DNA of 64,000 nucleotides from DASVNK01 sp036383895 (GTDB taxonomy: Bacteria; Verrucomicrobiota; Verrucomicrobiia; Limisphaerales; SXQI01): assembly GCA_036383895.1 (NCBI GenBank), contig DASVNK010000053.1, forward strand, positions 62,001 to 126,000, given 5' to 3'. A model generated the notes under the pieces. It saw only the letters and a list, made by a program, of their open reading frames with translations. It did not search any database and was not told the DNA's origin. The stretch's first letter is position 1. Each line of letters starts with the position of its first letter. Shown here piece by piece: positions 18,495 through 26,729 of this stretch. The translations under genes and the position numbers were made by a program.

Positions 18495-18805
18495 ATAATG
18501 CAATCTGACTTCTTAAAACGTTGTCGTTGGGAGTGGAGGAAAGGGGTGAAAACTCGTTTCGAACTTAAAACTTCGGCATAGAACCTTTTGTGATTGGCGC
18601 AAATAGGTCAGTTGGAACTACCACCCACATTGGGTGCCAGTTCGTTTTGGCTCATGCGAGAAATGCAGGAATCAGGCCGTCCTATCTTTCGCAAGTCCAA
18701 GAAAACGAAGCACGAGAAGCTTAATTGATTTTGAATTGCCTACGCCGTTCACGCGCTACGCCCCTACCCCACCGGGAGGTTACAAGCGAGCCGCGACAGC
18801 AGCCG
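18495..18805. other. Intergenic region upstream of the helicase gene
   Basis: About 310 bp between two minus-strand genes. It presumably holds the promoter of the helicase gene. I see no clear -35/-10 pair, terminator, repeat or small gene. Confidence 0.4.
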
Positions 18806-21574
18806 CTACCGGAGATCTTCAGGCAAGGGTTGCAACGCTTTTTCGACGGCTTCAACGAGCCTCTCTCCACGCAGTTTCATCTCAATAATTTTACCGTCGG
18901 GATCAATCAAAAACGTCGCTGGAATACCTTCGACTCCGTAGCGCGCCGGGAGATCAGATTGCGACCAGTCGCCCAAGAACCCCTGGTGCCAGCGGAGCGC
19001 CATGCGTTTGGCGTAATCGCGGGGCGCTTCGATCTTTTTATCGAGGCTCAGACCGATCATGGCGAACTTTGGATGGCCGCCGAATTTCTCGTAGGTTTCT
19101 TTGAGGTGCGGCATTTCGGCGATGCAGGGACCGCACCACGTCGCCCAGAAATCGAGGAGCACATATTTTCCGCGAAATTGCGCGAGTCGCAGCGCATCAC
19201 CGTTGACGGTTGCGACTTCGAAGTCGGGCGCGACATCGCCGGGCTTCAAGACAACGACCATTTGGATGACCAGTTCGCCGAGGTCGAGCGGTTCGGAATT
19301 ATCCTGTTTTTCAGGCACGGTCACCGACCTGGTTAAACGGCCGAGCACTTTTCCTACCGCAAAGGGAACCCGGTTAGGGCCCTCGCGTAAATCGCCGCGA
19401 AGTTCATAGTTTCCTGGCGGAACGTCATCGATGGTAAACTCGCCGCGTTCCGTGATCTCGACGGGATAATTCGCGTGCGGTTGTTTCTTTGCATCCGGCG
19501 CCTCTTCATCAGCCGGGGGTTTGGTGTAAAAGCGAAAGCCGGCAAGCTCGTTCCACTTGACGGGCTTTCCATCCGAAGTGGCCAACCGCCCTTTTACTTG
19601 CGTTCCATCGGACCCATGCTGCACGCGCGCGGTCTCACCTGGAGCAATCGCGACAGGTTTTCCTTCGTAATAACTGTTTCGCACGATGCGGCAGAGTCGT
19701 ACATCAATCGGAGGAACGTATTGCATGCCGAAATTCCCCTGCTCGTCGGATTTCGTTCTGTAATATCCGGCGGAGAGGGCGAGAAATCCCGCGCCGAACT
19801 CGCGGTCCAGCCCAAGCAGGAGTGACATCTGTTCGCCCGCGGCAGGTTTGCCGAGACGAATCACGGTTCCTTCAATTTTCCCCCACTTCTGAAGTTGTAT
19901 CGCGACTGGGGTATTCTCAATTAAGTCGTCCAGCTTGAACTCTGCGAACCCGGCTTCGTGCGCCACATAAACGGTGTGGCCGTCTGGAACGCGCGGGATT
20001 GAGAACTCACCATTGAATCCGGTGGGCACGATGGTCGAGTCATGCTCGAACTCGAATTTTGGCCCCGCCAAGATCGCAGCCTGGCCTGGAACAGCAAGCA
20101 GGACGCGGGCCGCGACGGCGGGTTTGCCATCCGGCGAGAGGACGACTCCGGAAAGCTTCGGATGTTTCTCGAAGAGGCGCACCAATTTGCGTTCGCTGTG
20201 GTTCTTTTCACGGTCGTCGCGTAGTCGCGCGAGGGCGAGTTCCTCGCGTTTCATCTCTTCCGTGTGCTCGAAAATCAGTTGGAAATCGAACTTCACGCCG
20301 AGGTCAGGGCCGCTGGCGGTTTTCTGGTCCGGGCCCTTGTCTTCCGAAGGCATGTAGGGAACTCCGAACGCTTCCGGTCCCCAAAGTTTGGTGACCTGGC
20401 CGGTCACCCGAAGCATTCCTTGCACGCCATCTCGGGTGACGAAGAGGAAGGTGGCTTTTTTCTCCGGCTGCAAACGCCTCGCGGCTGGATCATAGCGCAT
20501 CAACCATCCTTGAGCGGGTTTGTCGAGGTTTGGAAGTTTGCCGGCTTTTAGATCAGCTTCGATTGTGTTCCACGAATCGTTCTCGACCTCCCAGGCTTGC
20601 AACCCTGCGCCATGAAGTGCGTAGAATTCTTTTCCGTCCTCGTCGCGGTAAATCCCTCCAATCAAATCGATGTTGTTCTCAGCGGACCAAACCTTCAGCT
20701 TCTCCAGGTTCGTTCCGTCGCCCCAGACTTCCGCAGGAACTTTTGCAAAACGATTCACCGCCAGCGCCAAGGCGTTTCTTTTTCTGTTATCGGCCTCGCT
20801 CTTTCCGGCGGGACTGAGGATCACTTCGCTCATTCCGCCGTCGACTTTCACGTTCGGACCGGTGAGGAACGTGTTCCGTTTTGCGCCAGGGCTCGGGCGC
20901 GAAACGATGATCTCAACCGGCTCTGGATTGTTGACGAGCTTGTTCCCGTTAGCGCGCCACCAATCGGCCCATTCTTTGGCGGTCTTTTCAAAAGCGACGC
21001 GCTGGACGGCACGTTGTTGTTCCCCGCCGCTCAGGAATGTGTGGAACACCGCCTCTTCGCCGAGTCGGACGCCAGTAATCACACGCAGCGCTGCGGAAAA
21101 TTCCCGGACCGGACGCCCCAGATCATAATCATCGCGCCGCATCTGCCCGCGGCCTTCTGCCGTCGAGACATCATGTTTCTGCATGAATTTGAGCAACTCG
21201 GGGTCTTTGACGCTCATCCCGCAATCACTTCCCGGCGGGAGCAAGGTTTTGGGAAAATTGCGAATCAACGCCGGAACAGCGCGCGGGTCGCCGATGGCGC
21301 GCAGCGTCAAGGGAATCAATCGCAGCGGCGCATCCTTGGAAGTTTTATCGAGTGCGGCCACGAGCGCGGGCACGGCGGGCTCGCCAATCGCGACGAGATC
21401 GCGGATTTGTTCGGTGTAGATCTCGATGTCATCGAAAACGCCGGGCAGCGCTTCCCAATCTTCAACTGCTGCGACGACTTTCTCATTGACCTTCCCCGGC
21501 GTTGAATCCTGGGCCTGCTGGGCGAGCGCGCTCCAGGACAACACGAAAGCCAAACAGACGATGATGTTTCTCAT
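18806..21574 (-). CDS. Exported HEAT-repeat / Ig-fold / TlpA-like thioredoxin protein
   Basis: 922 residues from the ATG at 21574 (MRNIIVCLAFVLSWSALAQ), which follows AAGGATTAT; the frame extends 11 codons further without support. A signal peptide is followed by HEAT-like repeats (about 50-120; AVPALVAALD, DPRAVPALIRNF). A long middle part contains carboxypeptidase-regulatory-like beta modules (LSGVVLSPDGKP). The C-terminal TlpA/ResA thioredoxin domain (about 770-910) has WATWCGPC (CxxC near 812-816) and the cis-Pro loop GIPATFLI. Such domains reduce periplasmic disulfides, often in cytochrome c maturation, and the cytochrome gene lies just upstream in the same direction. A specific client is not evident. 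Confidence 0.88.
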   Translation of the reverse strand: MRNIIVCLAFVLSWSALAQQAQDSTPGKVNEKVVAAVEDWEALPGVFDDIEIYTEQIRDLVAIGEPAVPALVAALDKTSKDAPLRLIPLTLRAIGDPRAVPALIRNFPKTLLPPGSDCGMSVKDPELLKFMQKHDVSTAEGRGQMRRDDYDLGRPVREFSAALRVITGVRLGEEAVFHTFLSGGEQQRAVQRVAFEKTAKEWADWWRANGNKLVNNPEPVEIIVSRPSPGAKRNTFLTGPNVKVDGGMSEVILSPAGKSEADNRKRNALALAVNRFAKVPAEVWGDGTNLEKLKVWSAENNIDLIGGIYRDEDGKEFYALHGAGLQAWEVENDSWNTIEADLKAGKLPNLDKPAQGWLMRYDPAARRLQPEKKATFLFVTRDGVQGMLRVTGQVTKLWGPEAFGVPYMPSEDKGPDQKTASGPDLGVKFDFQLIFEHTEEMKREELALARLRDDREKNHSERKLVRLFEKHPKLSGVVLSPDGKPAVAARVLLAVPGQAAILAGPKFEFEHDSTIVPTGFNGEFSIPRVPDGHTVYVAHEAGFAEFKLDDLIENTPVAIQLQKWGKIEGTVIRLGKPAAGEQMSLLLGLDREFGAGFLALSAGYYRTKSDEQGNFGMQYVPPIDVRLCRIVRNSYYEGKPVAIAPGETARVQHGSDGTQVKGRLATSDGKPVKWNELAGFRFYTKPPADEEAPDAKKQPHANYPVEITERGEFTIDDVPPGNYELRGDLREGPNRVPFAVGKVLGRLTRSVTVPEKQDNSEPLDLGELVIQMVVVLKPGDVAPDFEVATVNGDALRLAQFRGKYVLLDFWATWCGPCIAEMPHLKETYEKFGGHPKFAMIGLSLDKKIEAPRDYAKRMALRWHQGFLGDWSQSDLPARYGVEGIPATFLIDPDGKIIEMKLRGERLVEAVEKALQPLPEDLR

Positions 21575-21871
21575 ATAATCCTTGCTTCCACCCCGCGCGC
21601 CTTCCAAGTAGTGGGGATTATTCCCATGATGAACCGCTTGGGAATGAAGTCAATGGCTGACTCGGCGAGAGTCGGCGAGAGTGCGATTTGTAGAGCGGTT
21701 CGACCTGGCACCGAGACGGTGCCGGAACTCGCAGCGGAGACGTCCGCGCTTACTGGAGTTGCGTAATAGTGCTCATCGATCGAATCGAACCCCTCGGTGC
21801 GCGAAGCGAGAGTTGGAGCGAACTGTAACGTCTTTAAGGGCGAAAGCTTGTGCCCCGTTGGGCATTTCCGG
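21575..21871. other. Intergenic region with a palindromic hairpin
   Basis: GGCACCG-AGA-CGGTGCC (21707-21723) is a perfect 7-bp hairpin without a U-tract, followed by GCAGCGGAGACGTCCGCGCT. A tandem TCGGCGAGAG pair lies at 21662 and 21672. This looks like a REP-type remnant rather than a terminator. No gene is seen. Confidence 0.5.
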
Positions 21872-22501
21872 TCAGGGAGTGAGTTTGATTTTGATGTCGT
21901 TCAGTGGAGAGCCGTCTTTGTTGAGCAGGCGCATGGCACCCTGCCATGCATTTTGTTCGTTGGTGACTTTGAAGACGATGACGTTGAGGCCTTTCTTGAG
22001 CGTTACTTTGCCTTTGTCCGCATCGAGCAGCAGCGTCCGAGGCTCGCTGAAAAGGTAGATGTCGACACCATTGAAATAGATGCGCCCTTCGTCATTGCTC
22101 GCGACGGCCATAATGACATCCGGCCTCTCTGTTTCAGATTCGATGTAGGTGACCATGTAACCCGCGGCGCGATCATTCACCGATTTCAGCACGGCGTTGA
22201 AATCAAAGTAATTGGTGGTAGCGGTGATGTTCTGCCAAGTCAGTTCCTTTCCGCCGACTTTCAAGGTGTCGCCGGCTTTCGGGCGAAGAGCGCCTTCATC
22301 CCTGATCTGCTGTTTGTAGATCGCCTCTGAGCCGGCCTCTTCGCCGGGCAAAGGGATCGGAGCGAGCATGACCCAATGGCGGATGTAGCCTTCGGCATCC
22401 AGCGTGAAGGAGTCGCCCGCGCGTGCCGCAGTGGTCATCCAGAACGACAACGCAACTGATGCGAGCGAAATGAACTTCGTGGTGAACTTAGTCATGGTCA
22501 T
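21872..22501 (-). CDS. Exported protein of unknown function, coupled to the PVC cytochrome gene
   Basis: 209 residues from an ATG that overlaps the upstream stop as ATGA; ATG at 22495 (third codon) is also possible. A signal peptide (ending near AARAGD) is followed by a beta-rich domain with VASNDEGRIYFNGVDIYL and GLNVIVFKVTNEQNAWQGAMR. Those phrases resemble the PA14/jelly-roll-like accessory domains that follow glycosidases and PVC dehydrogenases. I do not recognise a catalytic motif. Translational coupling suggests it works with the haem dehydrogenase encoded just before it, for example as a subunit or binding partner; that is inference. Confidence 0.8.
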   Translation of the reverse strand: MTMTKFTTKFISLASVALSFWMTTAARAGDSFTLDAEGYIRHWVMLAPIPLPGEEAGSEAIYKQQIRDEGALRPKAGDTLKVGGKELTWQNITATTNYFDFNAVLKSVNDRAAGYMVTYIESETERPDVIMAVASNDEGRIYFNGVDIYLFSEPRTLLLDADKGKVTLKKGLNVIVFKVTNEQNAWQGAMRLLNKDGSPLNDIKIKLTP

Positions 22502-25173
22502 TCGAATTCGTTAGCCTTCTTTGCAGGAACGGTGACGCCATCCTTTGGCGGCGTGGAGAGTGTGCCGAGATACGCTATGATATCCGCGACTTCCTGCTCC
22601 TTCAGTAACACTCCCAGCGGCGGCATCGGCGAGATGGTCAGATTTTCATAACCCTTCGCAAATTTGGCGTTCGGGTCCATGAGACTCTCGAGGATGTATT
22701 CCTTGTCGCTGCGCACCGCGATCCCGTCGAGGATCGGGCCAACGTCGCCCCCCTTGCCATTGACCATATGGCAGGAGGCGCAGGCTGCCACCGGGCTGTT
22801 ATGGAATAGATCTTCGCCGCGCTTCACATCGCCCGCGGTGATTTTCACTTCGTTTTGCCCGACGGCATCGACCTTGTGGATGCGCCCGAGCAACGTGAGC
22901 GTGTCAGCGAGGAAAGGATCTTCGTTGTTGATCGTAGTGCGGGGCAGTTGCGCCACGACGGTTTGGATCTGGGGAATGGTTGAAAACTCAGCGAGCTTCA
23001 CGAACGCGGTCTGGCGAGTGAGAAGATCCGGGTCCTGGATCACGGCGCTGCTGAAGAAAAGTTGGCGGCCCGCTTCGCTCGCGGGCAAGGCGCGAACGGC
23101 GTTGCGACGAACGGCAGGATCTTTATCGAGCAGCGCTTTCTGATGGGTATCCTTGTCGAGAGCGTTGAGTCCTTCCAAGGACCAGAGCGCGTGGATTGCG
23201 CCTTTCCCGCCAGTTCCGAAAGTAACGCGCTTCTTCAGCGCACCCGCGGCATCCTTCATCTTGTTGTCCACGATGAGGCGCTGGGCAGTGAGACTCCAGA
23301 ATTGATTGCCACTGTCGAGCGCAGCCACGATGTCCGACGTTTTTGCCTTGGCGAGAGACTTGATGGGACTTTTCGGCGCGTCTTTCCAGACGACCCGATA
23401 AATGCGTCCGTGCTTTTGGTCGCGCAGGTTGTTCTCGGTCATGTAAGCCCCGCCAACGCCGGTCTTCGCCTCGACGCCGGCGGACTGGACGCTGGGCGTG
23501 GGATTGTGCTGAATGATGAAACTGTAGAAATCGATCACCCAAACCGAACCGTCCGGACCGATATCGGCGAAGATCGGCGACATCCATTCGTCCGTGCTCG
23601 CGAGGAGGTTCAAGCCGTCCAGCGCTTTGTATCCCGCGCCGTCGCGCTGAATATCCATGATGCCGATGAGCTTGGCGGTCGGTTCGGTGACGAGCGCTTT
23701 GCCCTGCAGACGTGGCGGGAGCGCGTCGCTCACCATGAAGGCGTGACCGGCCGCGGCGGTATAGCCGCCGAAGTTATCCACCATGCGGACGTTCGGCGTG
23801 TTTGGATGCATGCGCATTCCCGGGGCGAGCGACTTCGCCGAAGGCAGCCGGCGCACATTCGCGGCGGCGCTCTCCTTGGTGTTGTCATCATCGAGTCGAT
23901 AACCAGGTCGAAAGCCGTTGCCGCCGCGGCGCCCCAGGCCGGGCTGGGTCGGGTTCAGAATGTAGGCGGGGAGATATCCGTAAAACGAGGGATTGCCGTT
24001 CGCGGTCGAGCCGAAGACGTCGCCGGCCGCGTTTAGTCCGAAACCCCACGTATTGTTGTTGTATTGATGCAGGAATTGCAGTTCGGAGCCGTCCGGTTTG
24101 AAGCGGAAGATTCCCTGGCCGAACTGAAGATTTTTGCCGCCGACGGTGCCGCGGAAGTTTGAGTAGCCCACAGAGCCGTAGAGCCAATTATCGAAGCCAC
24201 GGCTCAGATTGCTTTGCTGCGCGTGCGTGTCGCCGATGCCCCAACCCGGCAACAGCACCTGGCGGACATCCGCCTTCTCGTCGCCGTCGGTATCCTTCAG
24301 GAACAGCATTTGGCGCGCTTGCGAGACAATCACTCCGCCGTTCACGAAAACCAATGAGGTCGCGAGGTTCAATTTGTCGGCGAAGATCGTGAATTTGTCG
24401 GCTTTGCCATCTCCGTCGGTGTCCTCGCAAATTTTAATGTCGTCGTTCCCGGGCTCGCCTTCCGGAAGTACGCGGTGCGGATAATCGCGCGCTTCAATCA
24501 CCCAGGCACGTCCACGTTCGTCCCACGCGATGTAGATCGGCTTCACAACGTCGGGTTCGGAGACGAAAAGTTGCAGTTCGAAATCGGCGGGGACCTGTGT
24601 GTAACGAATACTGTCCTGCGGGGAGAGAGGAAGCTGATACTTCACTGCTTCCGGCCGGCGTTCGTAATTCGGCACTTCGCCGGGCTGACGCTGTAACGAG
24701 GGCCGCGCAGCGAGCAACGCTTCCCAAGCTGACTTTGCGGTCGGACTGACCTTTCCGAGCACCGCTTCCCGCAATGCTGGGTCGGTGGGACGTTCACTGT
24801 ATTTGATCAACGGTTTGCCGGCGCTCGCGAATCCCTGCAGCATCTTCTTTTGGGTCGCAGGGATTTCGGCTTCAGGCATCACCTGCACCACGGCATCAAA
24901 GTGCTTCAGATAGGCATCGGTCACGTTGGTGATGCTGGTGAGATGATCGAAGTAGATCGCTTCGGGGGCCAGTGTTTGCCCCGGCAGATAAATGTAATTT
25001 GTGCGCGAACCACCGAAACCGCCGCCGCGTGGGCCAGAGCGTCCGGCCTCCACCGGCCCAAGGTAAAGAACGTGGATCGGCTTCTGCGGCTTTTCCGCAG
25101 CGAAGGTGTCAAAGGTGTTGAGGAGCATCAGCGCTCCAAGGAAGAGAATCGGAATCTGTTTCAATTTGTACAT
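22498..25173 (-). CDS. PVC-type haem-binding membrane-bound dehydrogenase (ThuA-like N-terminus, propeller, cytochrome c)
   Basis: 891 residues with a signal peptide (MYKLKQIPILFLGALML). A ThuA-like segment (about 35-150) is followed by the Pirellula/Verrucomicrobium-type PQQ-dehydrogenase-like propeller (about 185-620; FVSEPDVVKPIYIAWDERGR and EDTDGDGKADKFTIFADKL are characteristic). An alpha-helical HEAT-like part comes next, then a cytochrome c domain (about 785-885) with CASCH near 797-801 and a probable Met ligand in ISPMPPLG. The family oxidises sugars or alcohols in the periplasm and passes electrons to a haem; the substrate is unknown. It overlaps the following small exported gene by 4 nt and lies 78 bp after the esterase gene, probably one operon. 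Confidence 0.9.
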   Translation of the reverse strand: MYKLKQIPILFLGALMLLNTFDTFAAEKPQKPIHVLYLGPVEAGRSGPRGGGFGGSRTNYIYLPGQTLAPEAIYFDHLTSITNVTDAYLKHFDAVVQVMPEAEIPATQKKMLQGFASAGKPLIKYSERPTDPALREAVLGKVSPTAKSAWEALLAARPSLQRQPGEVPNYERRPEAVKYQLPLSPQDSIRYTQVPADFELQLFVSEPDVVKPIYIAWDERGRAWVIEARDYPHRVLPEGEPGNDDIKICEDTDGDGKADKFTIFADKLNLATSLVFVNGGVIVSQARQMLFLKDTDGDEKADVRQVLLPGWGIGDTHAQQSNLSRGFDNWLYGSVGYSNFRGTVGGKNLQFGQGIFRFKPDGSELQFLHQYNNNTWGFGLNAAGDVFGSTANGNPSFYGYLPAYILNPTQPGLGRRGGNGFRPGYRLDDDNTKESAAANVRRLPSAKSLAPGMRMHPNTPNVRMVDNFGGYTAAAGHAFMVSDALPPRLQGKALVTEPTAKLIGIMDIQRDGAGYKALDGLNLLASTDEWMSPIFADIGPDGSVWVIDFYSFIIQHNPTPSVQSAGVEAKTGVGGAYMTENNLRDQKHGRIYRVVWKDAPKSPIKSLAKAKTSDIVAALDSGNQFWSLTAQRLIVDNKMKDAAGALKKRVTFGTGGKGAIHALWSLEGLNALDKDTHQKALLDKDPAVRRNAVRALPASEAGRQLFFSSAVIQDPDLLTRQTAFVKLAEFSTIPQIQTVVAQLPRTTINNEDPFLADTLTLLGRIHKVDAVGQNEVKITAGDVKRGEDLFHNSPVAACASCHMVNGKGGDVGPILDGIAVRSDKEYILESLMDPNAKFAKGYENLTISPMPPLGVLLKEQEVADIIAYLGTLSTPPKDGVTVPAKKANEFE

Positions 25174-25251
25174 GATTTCAGCGGTGGACCTGCAACAGGC
25201 GTTTCCGCAGTCTGGTGTTCCGGGTCAACTTAACGGCGTTTACAGAACAGC

Positions 25252-26391
25252 TCAATCCTTGAACAACAAGGGCGCGATCTCACGCAAACTGCGACGCCAG
25301 GTCTGCCATTCGTGGGCGGTGTTCTGCGAGACATAAAAGTGACTGTTAATGCCCGCGGCTTTCAACGCTTCGGCGTTTGCCTTCGGGTCGCCGCCGCGAT
25401 TTCCGCGATCACCGCCGAGTTCCTTACTGCCGTAACTCACGAAGACCAGCTTGACCTTATCCTTAAAACCCTCGGCTTTGTTCACATCCTCCATCGATAT
25501 AGATCCGCCGCTGAACAGACCAATATGAGAAAACTTGTCCAGGTTCTTCAGCGTGATCATCTTCGTTTCCATACCACCCATCGAGAGACCCGCCATGGCG
25601 CGATTGGGCTGATTGGAGATCGTTCGGAAGTTCGAATCGACGTAAGGAACTAACTCGTCCACGAGCACCGTCTCGAACGGCTTGATATCGAAATTCCGAA
25701 GACCACCCCCACCCCCACCTGGCCGGGTGTCGTTCGTCATTCCATACGTCATCACGATGATGAACGGCGTGCTTTTATTCTCCGCGATCAAATTGTCCAT
25801 GATCTTCGCTGCGTGTCCTTGAACTCCCCAGCCGTACTCGTTCTCGCCCCAACCATGTTGCAAATAGAGAACCGGGTAGCGCTTCGCGGTATCCTGGTCG
25901 TAACCGGGCGGAGTGTAGACGAATGCGCGGCGCTCGGATTGCGTGCTCCTGGAGTGGAAGAAAATCTCGCGCAGTTGACCGTGCGGAACGTTCTTCAGCG
26001 CATACGAATCCTGATCCTGCGCCGGAATCTCAACCGCGCTCCCCCACCGCATCGAACCGAAAAACATCATGCTGTTCGGGTCGGGAACTTCCGCGCCGTC
26101 GATCTTGAGCGCGTAGTAATGAAACCCTGCGTCCAGCGGCCGCGTGTGGCCATACCACGCGCCATCTTCTCCCTTCGTGAATTCGCTGCTGTCCCGGAAC
26201 GTGCATCCCACGCTCTTGGCCTCCGGCGCAACGATGCGAAATTTCACGCGCCCTTCCGAATTGACCTTCGGGTATTCTTTTCCGGGCTGGTTTGAAGTGG
26301 CCGATTTCCAGTCATCCACCGGCGCTTTGGTTTCGGCCGCATAAACGCCGAGCATCGAGATGAATGCGAAGAGAGCGAGTTTGGTTTTCAT
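25252..26391 (-). CDS. Secreted esterase, feruloyl/acetyl-xylan esterase-like
   Basis: 379 residues with signal peptide (MKTKLALFAFISMLGVYA). An E-set/CBM48-like beta domain (about 35-130; GRVKFRIVAPEAKSVGC) precedes an esterase-D-type alpha/beta hydrolase (about 140-375). The nucleophile Ser is in GLSMGG (near 270) and the catalytic His in NTAHEWQTWRR (near 359). YLQHGWGENEYGW gives the oxyanion region. This architecture is typical of esterases that remove ferulate or acetate from plant polysaccharides, though related proteins hydrolyse other esters. It is the first gene of a likely operon with the PVC-type dehydrogenase. Confidence 0.9.
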   Translation of the reverse strand: MKTKLALFAFISMLGVYAAETKAPVDDWKSATSNQPGKEYPKVNSEGRVKFRIVAPEAKSVGCTFRDSSEFTKGEDGAWYGHTRPLDAGFHYYALKIDGAEVPDPNSMMFFGSMRWGSAVEIPAQDQDSYALKNVPHGQLREIFFHSRSTQSERRAFVYTPPGYDQDTAKRYPVLYLQHGWGENEYGWGVQGHAAKIMDNLIAENKSTPFIIVMTYGMTNDTRPGGGGGGLRNFDIKPFETVLVDELVPYVDSNFRTISNQPNRAMAGLSMGGMETKMITLKNLDKFSHIGLFSGGSISMEDVNKAEGFKDKVKLVFVSYGSKELGGDRGNRGGDPKANAEALKAAGINSHFYVSQNTAHEWQTWRRSLREIAPLLFKD

Positions 26392-26680
26392 ACTGTTCCG
26401 TATGATTTTGAAGGTTCTATTTCGTAAAAGGTATTAACGGCGTTGTTCTGTCCGTACCAGCGCTGAAATTTCCAATCTAAATGGATGAAATCGGAATTCA
26501 GCACAATCTGTTTCTTCGGGCATCGTCATTGACACTCCAAATCGCGGGAAGGTAACGAGTTTTTTTGCGTGGTTCTCTGGGTTCTTCGTGGAGGTTCGTC
26601 GACCTCACGAAATATTCTAAAAAAGGGGGCGTGTTAGAGGTGGGGCTGGTGGTAAAGAGCGGAAAGCGTCGACCTGAATG
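26392..26680. other. Intergenic region upstream of the esterase gene
   Basis: About 290 bp holding the presumed esterase promoter and, near 26565-26600, a degenerate GGTTCTCTGGGTTCTTCGTG segment. On the minus strand that resembles the CCACGAAGAACCACG-type intergenic repeats of Verrucomicrobiota. No gene is credible here. Confidence 0.4.
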
Positions 26681-26712
26681 AAAAAAGGCTCCTGCCCGGG
26701 CGGACAGGAGCC
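26681..26712 (-). terminator. Intrinsic terminator of the kelch gene
   Basis: On the minus strand GGCTCCTG pairs with CAGGAGCC (8-bp perfect stem, 10-nt loop) and is followed by TTTTTT. It lies 17 bp after the TGA of the kelch protein gene, a textbook position. Confidence 0.9.
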
Positions 26713-26729
26713 GTGTTTTACAAGGGGTA

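Noticed and set aside
21707..21723. Perfect hairpin as an intrinsic terminator
   Set aside because: There is no U-tract on either strand and it is more than 140 bp from the nearest stop codon; a REP-like remnant fits better.
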